Part shown: positions 47,301 to 57,327 of the stretch, in pieces | Position numbering within the stretch: the stretch's first letter is position 1 | How the letters are laid out: each line of letters begins with the position of its first letter | Assembly (NCBI GenBank): GCA_029532415.1 | Contig: JAQOTA010000054.1 | Location: 2,976,001-3,040,000, forward strand | Direction: 5' to 3' | Origin: Marasmius tenuissimus | Taxonomy: Eukaryota; Basidiomycota; Agaricomycetes; Agaricales; Marasmiaceae | Length of the DNA stretch: 64,000 nucleotides | Made by a program: the position numbers and the translations under genes | The notes under the pieces: generated by a model | Databases searched by the model: none | What the model was told of the DNA's origin: nothing | What the model saw: the letters and a program-made list of their open reading frames with translations, nothing else

Positions 47301-47912
47301 TCCAGAGATATATTCCTGAGCCTCACACCGAGGAATTGGTCGCTCCTGAAGAGATCAAGAGACATGTTCTTTGCACTGGTGAGATGGGATCAAGTCCGTG
47401 GACGACGATTGTTTTTGCTGAATCTTGCGCTTTGTTTCGTAGGTCAAGTCTACCACACTCTTCTCGCTGCTAGAGAAGAGAGGGGTATCAAGGATGTTGC
47501 TATCAGCAGATTAGAACAAATCTCGCCGTTCCCTTACGATCTTGTACGTTTCCTTCACCCGCACCCTTTGCCGTTCACCGATCCTAACGTACCTTTTATA
47601 GCTCACCCCGCATCTCGACAAGTACCCGAATGCTCAGCTCTACTGGTGCCAGGAGGAGCCCTTGAACAACGGTGCATGGAACTACGTCGGACCCCGTATC
47701 TACACTGCTTCTCAGCAGACTGAGCACCACAAGGGCAAATACCCACGATATGCAGGTAGGGAGCCTACGAGCTCGGTTGCTACGGGTAGCAAGGTGAGTT
47801 TTTGGGTGCGACTTTTATCGTGCGAGATTGTGCTCTAACTTCCTCTTTCCAGACCCAGCACAAGAAGGAGATCGAGCAATTCGTCAACGCCGCTTTGGAC
47901 CTTTCTTCGTAG
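44389..47912 (+). CDS. KGD1: 2-oxoglutarate dehydrogenase E1 component, mitochondrial
   Basis: Nine exons: 44389-44754, 44824-45073, 45135-46971, 47035-47050, 47112-47156, 47219-47378, 47443-47543, 47602-47793 and 47853-47912, giving 1008 aa, the normal length. The first 40 residues are Arg/Ser/Leu-rich ([19 protein letters not shown]), a mitochondrial presequence. E1 landmarks follow: [20 protein letters not shown] at the N-terminus, [21 protein letters not shown] spliced exactly at the second intron, [15 protein letters not shown], and the thiamine-diphosphate motif from [12 protein letters not shown] to VNNQIGFTT. Also present are [21 protein letters not shown] and [20 protein letters not shown]. 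With E2 and E3 it converts 2-oxoglutarate to succinyl-CoA in the TCA cycle. The fourth exon is only 16 nt (TPANY). This is a core gene sitting inside repeat-rich DNA. Confidence 0.97.
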
Positions 47913-49649
47913 GGGAAAAAAACGATAAACGTTCATTCGCTTTTCTCCTTTCGTCTTTTTACCCTCGCACCTACGGACAGGAGGTTGTAGCACTTACTAC
48001 TACTTACACGTTATGAGTCGTCTTTTTTGGCTGTCTTATCTTCACCATTACTTGCATATTACTTAAAATCGGTATACTCTAATCACCTAGCAGAATAGAG
48101 GTTCTGTTTTCGATTCTGGTGTTTTTACTAGTCCTCGGATCCTCAACAAAAAATGAAGATTGTTTTGTGAAATATTGTCATGTTGCTGGGAGGTCAGAGT
48201 TGACGTTAGTTGCCACGACGGGCTTTCAATCCCCTGGTCATAGGCAAGCTTTTCCTGTCGTTAGCAATGACCAGTCTATTCATGAATGTAGTAGACAGGA
48301 GCGCATTGGCGATGCACTATCATACATGACAGCAAGCGCGGATAGAGTGGGGGGACGAAACTCCAATCGTAGCGCTGCTGACCCGGAATCTTAGAGACTG
48401 TTGATCCGCATCGCCAAGCTCGAAAAGAAAGAGGCGTCCGACCCGTTAGCTTCAAGGACATACTTTCCCTCCCGCATTATTATCCCGCTCATCGAAGCAG
48501 TAAGATGTGCTCGACATGTTGGCTACTTGAGCACATACAGCATGCAGTGAGAGGAGTTGTCGATCGGGGAGGCTTGAGGTAAAGGTCTTCGTCCTCTTTC
48601 GTGCGAGCCACGAGAGCTCTGATGATCTTTGATCCTGGGTTGAACACTTTCCGTCGTTGGAAAGGTTGTGTCTGATATCCGGAACCGGATTACTTGAGGA
48701 AGACGGTCCCTGATCGCGATCGTGAACAATATTTGAGTTTATCCTGCAAATGACTTCGTGAGTCAGTAAGCTGTAGTATGTGGTGAACTCCGCACCTCAT
48801 GTGGATTGCCTGTCCACTAGAAACTGCAGGAGAGGTCGTCGAACGCGCTTTGACACGCGACATCGTAAACGCCATTACGTGCACATATGCTTCGCCGAAC
48901 GACGACAGGATCCCAAGAGAGATGCTGCTTCCTTGTCTCTGTAGCTGCCATTAGTCGAGCTATTCCCATCGGTGAATGGGATCGACTCCCTTGTTCGTTG
49001 CTGACCCATGTCCTGGCTCACGACTTTGCGACACAAGATCAGGATTGAGATCAAGGTCATAAGTACATACCTGGAATTTTGCCTTCCGATAGTCTGGTAT
49101 AAATCCTTGCAGTACATCGCTGGCCAGATCCTCGTCGGGGTTGAAGCGATCCTCGAATACAATGGAATCGGACGTGGAGGTGATACTGAACTCCTTTTTC
49201 TGCTTTTGGATTGTTCTCGTAGTGAGTTGTTGTTCAATTCGAAAAATGGTATCAAAGAAACGACTGACATGCACCTATCAAGCAATCCCTATATTTGCAC
49301 ACCAACTTCGTACAACTGTTCGCCGTCTGATGTCTCGATTCATCCACGACTACCTTGATTGGACCCAGACCAGGTGTTCAATGGTTCATATTATATGGTC
49401 TTCATGAAGAGATCAGAGGTGTCCAACCATGGAAACATTGAGACGCTCAAGTTCGATCTGGTGGCCCGTTTATGCGCAACTATAGGTGCCATGGGTATCA
49501 ACCGACTGCTGTAGTGAGGCCTTCTGGAGGGTATATGCAGGCTTTTGAGGATAAGGAATAGATCTGGTTAGCCGTCCCTGAGATGATGTGGGCTGATGTG
49601 GGCACCTGATAAGGCTATTGATGATTACATAAATCATACTCCTCGACAT
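47913..49649. other. gene-poor region with a duplicated segment
   Basis: The first 200 bases are the 3' untranslated region of KGD1. After that no gene is supported. The block at about 49150-49460 is a diverged direct repeat of 54690-55010, covered in its own entry. A 136-codon minus frame at 48875-49285 overlaps the repeat, and its relative in the other copy is disrupted. Confidence 0.45.
49150..49460. repeat. direct repeat of 54690-55010
   Basis: Shared strings in the same order include GAACTCCTT, AATTCGAAAAATGGTA, AAAGAAACGACTGACATGCA and AAGAGATCAGAGGTGTCCAAC. At 54.7 kb this block adjoins the 5' end of a methyltransferase relic. Here it adjoins a relic of a different methyltransferase (49650-50360). 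No coding function is recognised. Confidence 0.72.
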
Positions 49650-50360
49650 CATGTCCCGACCGACATTTCGACTCCGGTATACTCCTCCATTTTATGCGAG
49701 ACGACCAAGATGAGCATGATGTAGGTAAACATTGTAAACATCAAACAACCCGTTTTGATCTATCTAAGTATCATCTACAGATCCTTGTCTTGTCTCGACT
49801 CGCGAAGCACTGCCAAAATACTCGGTTGTCATAGGTTGTCATACAGAAATCCTCATTCCCCGGTCGAGATACGATCCTGTTTGTACACATGGTTGGACAA
49901 GCGAATCGCAGGGGCAGAGCGTCTATCCGCACATTCAGCTTACTGCTTCTCCGGATGGTTGAGAATCTGAAATGTCAATGAAAGATCGAAAGGCGAGAGA
50001 TATGCCGTTTCAAACACTGGCTTGCAGTGCGTTACCTCCTTTCTACTGTTTAGCTTAGTGAATGATCATTTGCATGGGGAGTCCATCAGCTCGCGCTGCT
50101 CAGCCGGTCGTGTGGCGCCTGAAAATCCTTGGAAGTAGAGAAACAACCATGGCCATAAAATGGTATACCACAGGGAAAATGCTCACGAGACTCTCAATGG
50201 AGAGCAAGGAAATGAAGCAAGGGACCGCTGAGAATTTCGTACCTATATGGAGGTGGGCCCAACTAGAGGTACCAATCCTCGCGAATACTAGCAACCGTAT
50301 ACAAGTCACAAAAAAAGTCATTCGGAAGTTGGATACAGAGGTTATGTGCTACATGAAGAC
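49650..50360 (+). pseudogene. relic of the 61.5-kb type methyltransferase
   Basis: Collinear with 61505-62130, the first half of the intact methyltransferase at 61511-62841. Recognisable pieces are CATCATGTCCCGA at the start, a frame reading SYRNPHSP and RSCLYTWLDK, the region of the 4-nt microexon (GGGAG at about 50079), and a frame reading AIKWYTTGK before KQGTAENFVP. Stops, indels and a lost motif I separate them. The second half of the gene is missing. Confidence 0.75.
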
Positions 50361-50456
50361 CAAAACCTGTTCAAATGGGCATTCTAAGAACCAATACCTC
50401 GGCATCTGTTGAACATGCGAGGTTCGAGGAGCACTCCATGCCGGGTCCTCGGTTAT

Positions 50457-51581
50457 TCAGCAAGATGTTTTCTGGTCGGGACATTTGCAGGGCTTCTTGC
50501 GCTTCTGGATATGCCGACGGAGGTCGTTCCGTGAGCGGAAGGCATGTTCACATCGAGAACATATGAAGGGCCTCTCGTCTTTGTGGGCGAGTACATGGTC
50601 TGTAGAATATACAGGTGTGAGTAAAAGAGTGGCGGCCGTCAATAAAAGTATAGAACCAACATTCATGATTTTGTTTCGAGGTAAACCCTTCAGAGTTGCA
50701 TCCAACGAAATCGCAAAAGTAACGGGGAGCGCCTGGTCCGCGACGTGCCGCAGCCGCCAGAGTTCCCGCCAGAGTCCCCACTTGGCGATGACCAGAATCC
50801 GAGTCGGCGATGATACGTACCAAACGTTCTCCAACCAGGGACGAAGAAGCTTCGGGACCAACAAATACTTGTCCCGGCGGGAGCGGGCGGTCTCTCCGAC
50901 CACTCTCGTGGTCACTCTGGAAGGTCGGCGATTGATCGCAGCTGGCGAGGAAGGGTCGCAGTAGTATGCGACCATGGTTTCCCGTAGTCACGTTATCCGT
51001 ACTGTGTGAGGGAACAGCTGACTTGGCGGACATAGTACTGCCATGCCCGAGCAGCGAAGGGAAGTTCATAGCGCCGCCAAAATCGTGCACGCCTTGAACA
51101 GAGCTCAATGGATGGTCCGCAGCCCGGAAACATCTTCCTGGATAGAAGTTTGGCATGGTAGAAGGAGGAGATAGTGACGGTATTGATTGATACAAGGAAG
51201 TTGAGATAGGGAGGGTTAGGATGTGGGGAGTATTCCCGTCGAATCCGTGAAGGTGTGCACTCTCCCGTTGTAGTACATCCCCAGGAAAAACACTATAATT
51301 GCGCGCCATGAATCGTCCCATTGAAGTTTCATGGTGTAGACAAAGTTGACGTACGCTGGTATCACACTGGCGGGATCTTCTCCAGAATCAGGGAGTGCCC
51401 GAACCTGCTCAACGGAGCGAGAAATGAAGGTAGGGCCATAGTGGCGGTCGGAGACCTGTGCGTCCAAGTGATTGGTAGAAAGCCTCGCAATTCTCTCGCC
51501 ACTGCAAAGAATTCAAAAGACTCTGAGTAACATGTCGTCGTCGAGATGAAAGATGTCCTACCTCCCATCAATATCCTCCAT
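50457..51581 (-). CDS. small C2H2-type zinc-finger protein (paralogue B)
   Basis: Minus strand, ATG at 51581, TGA at 50457-50459. A tiny first exon (MEDIDG) joins across an intron starting GTAGGACATC. The next exon ends in SVIPA before a GTACGT donor. A later intron joins at Asn as in paralogue A, and the last splits a Tyr codon (NHEYHVLAH). The N-terminus is Ser/Pro-rich and the middle has the shared RDRPLPPGQVFVG patch. Finger 1 is YFCDFVGC with HVLAH. Finger 2 is CSRCEHAFRSRNDLRRH, ending in basic KRKKPC. The linker KDERPF is weaker than in paralogue A. All splice joins preserve frame, so the gene looks intact. It is likely a nuclear DNA-binding protein with unknown targets. It faces the methyltransferase relic ending near 50360. 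Confidence 0.72.
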
Positions 51582-51627
51582 TGGGGGTGACAAAGGTGGC
51601 TCGCTTATAGGAAAAAGGGAGAGTCGT

Positions 51628-51635
51628 CTTTTATC
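51628..51635 (-). promoter_or_regulatory. TATA-like box of zinc-finger gene B
   Basis: The minus-strand reading is GATAAAAG within GGCCAGCCAGATAAAAG, about 47 bases before the start codon. It matches the position and sequence seen for paralogues A and C. Confidence 0.6.
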
Positions 51636-51639
51636 TGGC

Positions 51640-52526
51640 TGGCCTCTCGGCTAGCACGGATGGAATGGAAACAGCAACGGAACAGGACAAGACCACGTAG
51701 GCGAAGTCATGATATGTCCAAGGTCGCCTTCCTGTTGGATGGAAAGTCAGAACCGCCTTTCCTGGATCGCTTATTCTCGCTTATTCTCGCTTAGTCCCGC
51801 GCTGTTGGATTACCCCGCATCGCTTAATGAATCTTGATCGATCGCCTCGATTCTGGCGAGGGTGAATGAGGGATCCTTACTGGAACATCTGCTGGTGTCC
51901 TCAGCTTGTGAAACAGGGGGTTCAGACTATTTTTGAAGAGTATTCCTATGGTTCCGGAACCGTGGAAACCCGCCAACTACGAGCGTGAAGCTGGTCCACC
52001 GTCTGGACCTTTAAAACGGACCACGTCGAGTCAGTACTACACGGTTTGAACCTTGCATCTATAGTTCATAAACGCCGTCGCTCGATGACCGACAGGGGAG
52101 AAAAAGCTAGGTCTGCGCGTTGACTCATGCCGAACTTGTTCCAGTAAAATAATACTTCTTACGAACAAGCCTTCCATGCATCCAGGTGGTTTCCGATTTA
52201 CGCTCGAAGCTTGACATTTCAGGCAAGCCATGAGTACCTCGAGCAAGCTCAAGTGACTAGATAAAGTCGTCGTTACGTTCCGACATGTTGTTAGGGACCT
52301 GATCTGTGGTGAAGACGGTTGCATTGCTCCTGCATACTACAAGGTAGGGCGGCCCCATGCGCCCGACTCGGTCCTAGCGAACAGGTTATTTGGATAAGCC
52401 TCTATTGTCAAGATCCAGATATTTTCACCTTGCGCCGCTCAGGTCATTGACGGAGATGTGTATTTACCATTGAGTTGTCATCGAAACCCACCTTGATGCC
52501 GGCGGTGGATAACGAAAAAGTGACAT
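51640..52526. other. upstream flank of zinc-finger gene B, no gene
   Basis: The first 150 bases resemble the flank of paralogue C (for example CTGGCCTCTC then GCTAGCACG), so the zinc-finger duplication included upstream DNA. A short tandem repeat (CGCTTATTCT twice, then a partial unit) lies at about 51769-51793. No gene-like frame was found. Confidence 0.45.
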
Positions 52527-52528
52527 TA

Positions 52529-53048
52529 GGCAGTTTGCGTGACACGGTTGGCGTGCGAAAAGCATTGCGTCACACGAATGGTTCGATATTTTTCGGGATT
52601 TTGCGTTGCGTGAGGCAACCTTGAAACTCATATAGGTCCTCTCATTCTACAGTAATCCCCTTGAAAGAAAGTCCTCAAAAGTGTTGTTTCGAGAGCTCAG
52701 CCGTTAGATATATCACAAATGCTTGTTGAACCGGCCAGGAGGGGCTGTAGAGTGGCAAGAAATTAACAGCCAACTGCCGTGATGGCATCAGCTGGTATTG
52801 TTCGTGCTGAGCATGCGTTGAGCAAGCACTGATGGTGAAGCCAGCAAGAAAAAGGAAGAATTTCCAACGGTAAGAAGGGTACTCGTGCCTCTCTAAGCCA
52901 TACACTGCTTGTTCAGCTCAGTTTTTTTATGGGAGATGCGCGTAAAATTTCCAGGTGGTGGTGGCCTCACGCAACGCAAAATCCCGAAAAATATCGAACC
53001 ATTCGTGTGACGCAATGGTTTTCGCACGCCAACCGCCGGCAAACTGCC
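52529..53048. mobile_element. 520-bp long-inverted-repeat element, Tc1/mariner-like MITE
   Basis: The left arm 52529-52620 and right arm 52961-53048 are reverse complements over about 90 bp with few differences; examples are GGCAGTTTGC at the tips and TCGATATTTTTCGGGATTTT inside. The tips are GGCAG...CTGCC, flanked on both sides by TA, the target duplication of the Tc1/mariner superfamily. The 340-bp centre has no transposase; a 76-codon minus frame there is not recognised. Transcription through it would give a strong hairpin and could feed small-RNA production. Confidence 0.75.
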
Positions 53049-53984
53049 TATTTTCCTGGAATGGGCGCAACAGTCGCAAAATCGGCCATAGCCGTGTTGC
53101 GCAAGCTGTCTATCAGATTGTCCGTACTTCTTCAGATTCCCAAGTCGGGACAATCTTGAGAATTTTGAGAATCATGTTATGCCCAAGATGGGATTATGTG
53201 ACTGCTCCGACGTGTCAGAGATTTGTTCTGATGTCCCCGGACCTTTTGATATCCGCCGGCTTAGCCCTTGAGTGGGTGTTCCCAGGTGCTCCCTTCCCGG
53301 CGCAAGCTGCTCCTCCCAGCGAGGTTCCCCCGGGCCCCCCGTCGTGGGCTACCATCCATAACTATTAGAGGCACCTCTGTAAATGTTCTTAAGGATTGTA
53401 GAGAGAGGCCAAAAAGTATTAAATCTCAACGGCTTGCCCGAAAGCTCTATTGCTGCGCTAGACACGATTCGCAAGTGTCGGAAGGTGCGACTTGATACTG
53501 GGGACCCTGAAAATGAGCAGCCGCATTCACGCTTCATTGACGTGGGTCAGTCGTGGGGAAGAAATGTGCATGTGGGATCACGGACCTCAGTATTACAGAT
53601 TTTCTAGAATGGAGCCGCGCAAAGCCTCGCAAAACTAGCTCTCCCTCGCAAGGCCTCACAGCTTGAGCCAGCTTTGGATTTTCTCCCCGATCTTATTCGA
53701 CGTCACTCGATCTCGGAGTCGGAGTCTTCCGTCGACAAGCACCTCCGAGCATCACATGGCCGGACCGGAACCGGGAAGACACCCAGCCCGACTCAGCCCC
53801 GACTCACCCTAACTTCGACCTGACTAACTCTTCATGTTGCAATCAATCTGGAACCTCTGCGCCAGCATTTACCACCAGTCTATTGAGTATGCTCAAATGT
53901 CCGCGAGTTCTTTGGCTATTGATACAGTGTACACGAGTAGAATCTGTATACTTATCCCAATGGGTATCCTCGTTTAAATCACTG
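53049..53984. other. no gene; right part is duplicated flank
   Basis: There is no supported gene. From about 53630 to 53970 the sequence is the reverse complement of 43560-43960, the 3' neighbourhood of the other methyltransferase fragment. Plus-strand frames at 52955-53368 and 53268-53495 overlap the inverted-repeat element and are chance readings. Confidence 0.45.
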
Positions 53985-54641
53985 TACCAAGCTGTGGACT
54001 CCAGTAATCTCTTCGATCGCACTCGTCCACCAAGGCCTCTACAAGCCGGTCCAATTCCAGAGTCACGGTCTTGTCTTCAGGAACTATAAATTGAGCATCA
54101 TCACGTAGCTCGGTATACTTGACGTCCCCAAACGCAACCCCTTGGCTTTGCTAGAAAAGCCACAACCTGCAAGAACTAGATCTCCTTGGCTACGTTAAAA
54201 GGATGGATGTCATTCACCGCTGAATGCACAAATCAAATGCTGACTCAAGTCGGCATTTTATCTGTACTAAATGGCCTCTCGGAGTATTCGTTGTACAACA
54301 TCACGACAAGGTCCTCGTTCTCCAAGTCAGTCGCAGGGAGGTCTTCAGACTTTACTTTTATCTAGATCTCAGATGCCGAGGATGCTTCATTGTACTTCAC
54401 AGTGAGCCTACCGGGTACGACACGACACGATAGGAAAACATCACCTCGGCGTCGAATTCATCCACGATCGGTTTCCGAATATCGCTACTTGGCATGTACT
54501 AACACTGACGTCTACCAGATCCTTCGGGGCTGGTCCTGGCTCGTGCGCCTCTTCCAGAACGGGCCGATATATAAAACAACAATCAATCCGTGGCTCAGCA
54601 AAGAATTGAAAGATGCATTCCTGTATACACCGTGAAAACAA
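53985..54641 (-). pseudogene. methyltransferase relic, domain only
   Basis: Minus-strand relic of the methyltransferase half of the 29001-32459 gene. The 5' piece reads IQECIFQFFAEPRIDCCFIY then KDLVDVSVSTC, matching IRECIFAEPRIDYHFVYR and the motif I region, where GCCMG is now destroyed. Further pieces match LESAFDFVHSANV and the LAKPGG region, each with stops. The copied part begins within about 15 bases of the methyltransferase exon that follows the kinase part in the fused gene; nothing of the kinase is present. Beyond 54641 the DNA changes to the 54690-55010 repeat. Confidence 0.8.
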
Positions 54642-54689
54642 AAATCTTTGCTGGATATGTGAGGTTGGCTATCGCAGTGATTTGGGCGC

Positions 54690-55010
54690 GGAGGGGGTGC
54701 TGAACTCCTTATTTTGCTTTCGGACTGTTCCCGTAGTGAGTGATTGTTGAATTCGAAAAATGGTACCAAAGAAACGACTGACATGCACGTAGCAAGTAAT
54801 GCCCATATTTTGCGCCCACCTCGTACAACCCGTCCATCGTCTGGTGCCTCGATGACATTTACCATTGCCTTGATTGGATCCAGACCAAGTATTCGTATCA
54901 CATGGTCCTCATGGAGAGATCAGAGGTGTCCAACATTGGAAGCATTGAGACGTTCGAGTTCAATTTTGGCGGCTCGTTCTTCTTGATGTACACAAGTGCG
55001 GGCTACTATA
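54690..55010. repeat. direct repeat of 49150-49460
   Basis: Second copy of the dispersed block described at 49150-49460, in the same orientation, with substitutions and indels. It abuts the 5' end of the methyltransferase relic. Confidence 0.72.
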
Positions 55011-56158
55011 GTGAGGCATCCCAAAGGAGTTCTAGAGGGATTTTCACGGAGAGAGGGGCCGTTCGATAATCGAGAGTTTTAGTGGAACTAGTGAACCTCA
55101 GTCTAACGTCCCGTGGCTTCCTCCGGACTTGCCTAACGCTCGACGTCCAACAATACTTCTGGGAGACGGAAGCGCTGAGCCAAGATGGAGGCGTGCGAAA
55201 TTATCTAAGTTTGTGAACCGCACTCGTGTACGAGTGCGGTTCCGCCCGAGCTTCCTCACTAACTTCACTTCTCAGGCTCAGGTTCCTCATCGTGATCACT
55301 CACGATGGCCGGTTCTGGACGTATCATCCTCCTTAGAAACAAAACCTCATCATGTACTGATGTATCATGATTCGCGAGATTCCTCGCCTAGATCCTCCCG
55401 TCCAGATCTTTGAGTTGATTGGACTCGAAATTCGAATGGTTGTTTAATTTTAGATGGCCGTCATTGGGCGGCGGGCGACTTGCCCAGGACAATGGATCTT
55501 CTTGCTGGAACGACCCTTCGTTTATGGCCCTTTTTGTCAATGCAAGTCGCACCAATTTAGCCACCTTCCCTCGCTTACCTCGAACAAGGACTATAATTCC
55601 GCAGGTCGCTCCAGGGCTCGAGCTTCGGACATGTCATGGTCCCAGTCTGTGTAGACAATGTGGACTGATCCCGGCATTATTGCGTACTGTAGGCTCATTA
55701 GTGCTGCCATATTCTACGGAAGGACCTAACATATTCAGTTTGTGAGCGGGCACAAAACATGGTCGTTGGCAAGTGACAGAACCTCAGTTACTCTGGGACA
55801 CTGGCAACTAAGCTATCAAGATCGTTCAAGTTGGCAGCTCCTAGGTTGTGACTCGCGAGATGATATTTTATAGCTTCTGTTTTCACTGGTAGTTGAACTC
55901 ACAAAAAGCGTAATGACTGCATGATCTTGGGACCATATGATTGTTCCATGCCATAATTTGGTTACTGGTAGCATACAATCACAACACTGACAACCGAAAA
56001 TTTCAGTTTAGGTTCTTGTAACCGATCTGGGTCAACGATAGCGTTTGGAAGAAGTCAAGCGAAATTCAGGTATAGATGTTACATGTCCCGAATGATCATG
56101 GAGAAGTGGAGCCTAGTCGACGAATCTGGAAGCCCAGACATCTGTTGTACTTGGCTAT
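55011..56158. other. no supported gene
   Basis: A plus-strand frame at 55419-55745 (108 codons) and smaller ones show no motif. A near-perfect palindrome lies at 55215-55242. The rest, up to the stop of zinc-finger gene C at 56159, is its 3' flank. Confidence 0.4.
55215..55242. repeat. 28-bp palindrome with 12-bp arms
   Basis: GAACCGCACTCG, then TGTA, then CGAGTGCGGTTC. The arms are exact reverse complements around a 4-base centre. It is not followed by a T-run and no gene abuts it. It could be a dimeric protein-binding site or the trace of an excised element. Confidence 0.6.
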
Positions 56159-57268
56159 TCAACAAAACATTTCCTGATCGGATCGTTTGCAGGGCTTCTT
56201 GCGATGCTTCATATGCCGCTGTAGATCGCTCCGTGAGCGGAAAGTATGCCTGCATCGAGCACAATCGAATGGCCTCTCTCCGTTGTGGGCGCGAATATGA
56301 TCTGTGGAACAGCGCGTGAGCGAGGACGTGACCACCAGTGCCAGTATCGTAAGACCCACACTCAAGGTTCGTCTTCGAGGTAAACCCCTCAGAGCTGCAT
56401 CCAGGTAAGTTGCAGAAGTAGCGGGGAGCGCTTGGTCCACGACGTGCTGTAGCCGCCCGAGTTACTGTAGGAGATCCCACCTGACGATGACAAAAGTAAT
56501 CAGTGCTGATGGTGGGAGGACATTCTCCGATGATCAAGGATGAAGGAGTTTCTGAGCTGGCGTAGGCTTGCCCCATCTGGAGCGGATGAACTCTCTGGCT
56601 CTCGTAGCAGCCATAGAAGGCTGTGACTTCAAGACCGTCGCTGAGGTCGATAAAAGGCTTTGCCGCACACCCAGATTCTTCCGTAGTCCCGGCGCTGCAT
56701 GAGATAAGCTAAGAGTGAGCAACTTTGATTCGAATATAGAAGATACAACGTCTGACCTATTGGACATAGTGGTGCTGCTTTGCTTGGGCGGCGATGGGAA
56801 GCTCGCAGTGCCGTCGTCGCCTACGCACGGAATAGGGCTCGCCGAGAACTCTGGAGCCTGTGGAATTCCTCGTAGACAAATTAATGTAGAGAGTGTAAAT
56901 GGTGCCGATCGCTGTGAGGGAGCTAGGACACAGGGCATCGGGTCGTAGGTAGCGTTCCCGTGTCCGCGAAGAGAGGCACTCTCCCCTTGTACACCCACGG
57001 AAAACACACTGCAATTTTGCGTCATGAAACGTCCCAATACAGCACTATGGTGCAGAGAAGATTGACGTACGGTGGATTTCCAGAATTTCCCCCAGAGTCA
57101 GTGAATAAGTCCTCAACGGAGCAAGGACTAGATGCACGTTCGGAGTGACAGTCGGAGCTCAGGGTATTGGTAGAAGACATCACGATTGTCTGGCCACTGC
57201 GAAGAGAGAGATTAAGAACATGTTGTCGTGACAAAAGACTCCCTACCCGACATGAGCATACTCCATGG
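56159..57268 (-). CDS. small C2H2-type zinc-finger protein (paralogue C)
   Basis: Minus strand, ATG at 57268, TGA at 56159-56161. Exon 1 encodes MEYAHVG before a GTAGGG donor. Exon 2 reads GQTIVMSSTNTLSSD and ends before a GTACGT donor. Exon 3 starts VFSVGVQGESASLRG. An intron from about 56737 to 56698 joins to AGTTEESGCAAKPFIDLSDG. The last intron splits the Tyr codon of NLEYHIRAH. Finger 1 is YFCNLPGC plus HIRAH, the linker is NGERPFD, and finger 2 is CARCRHTFRSRSDLQRH, with a basic KHRKKPC end. This is the same plan as paralogues A and B, with all joins in frame. The Ser/Pro-rich N-terminus is poorly conserved while the fingers are well kept, which is what selection on DNA binding would give. 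Targets are unknown. Confidence 0.73.
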
Positions 57269-57319
57269 AAGGTAGCAAAGGTCTTGGGTGCCTTGCTCAT
57301 AGCGAGAAAGGAGAACGAC

Positions 57320-57327
57320 CTTTTATC
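57320..57327 (-). promoter_or_regulatory. TATA-like box of zinc-finger gene C
   Basis: The minus-strand reading is GATAAAAG within GGCCAGCTAGATAAAAG, about 52 bases before the start codon. It is the third instance of the block conserved before all zinc-finger paralogues. Confidence 0.6.
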
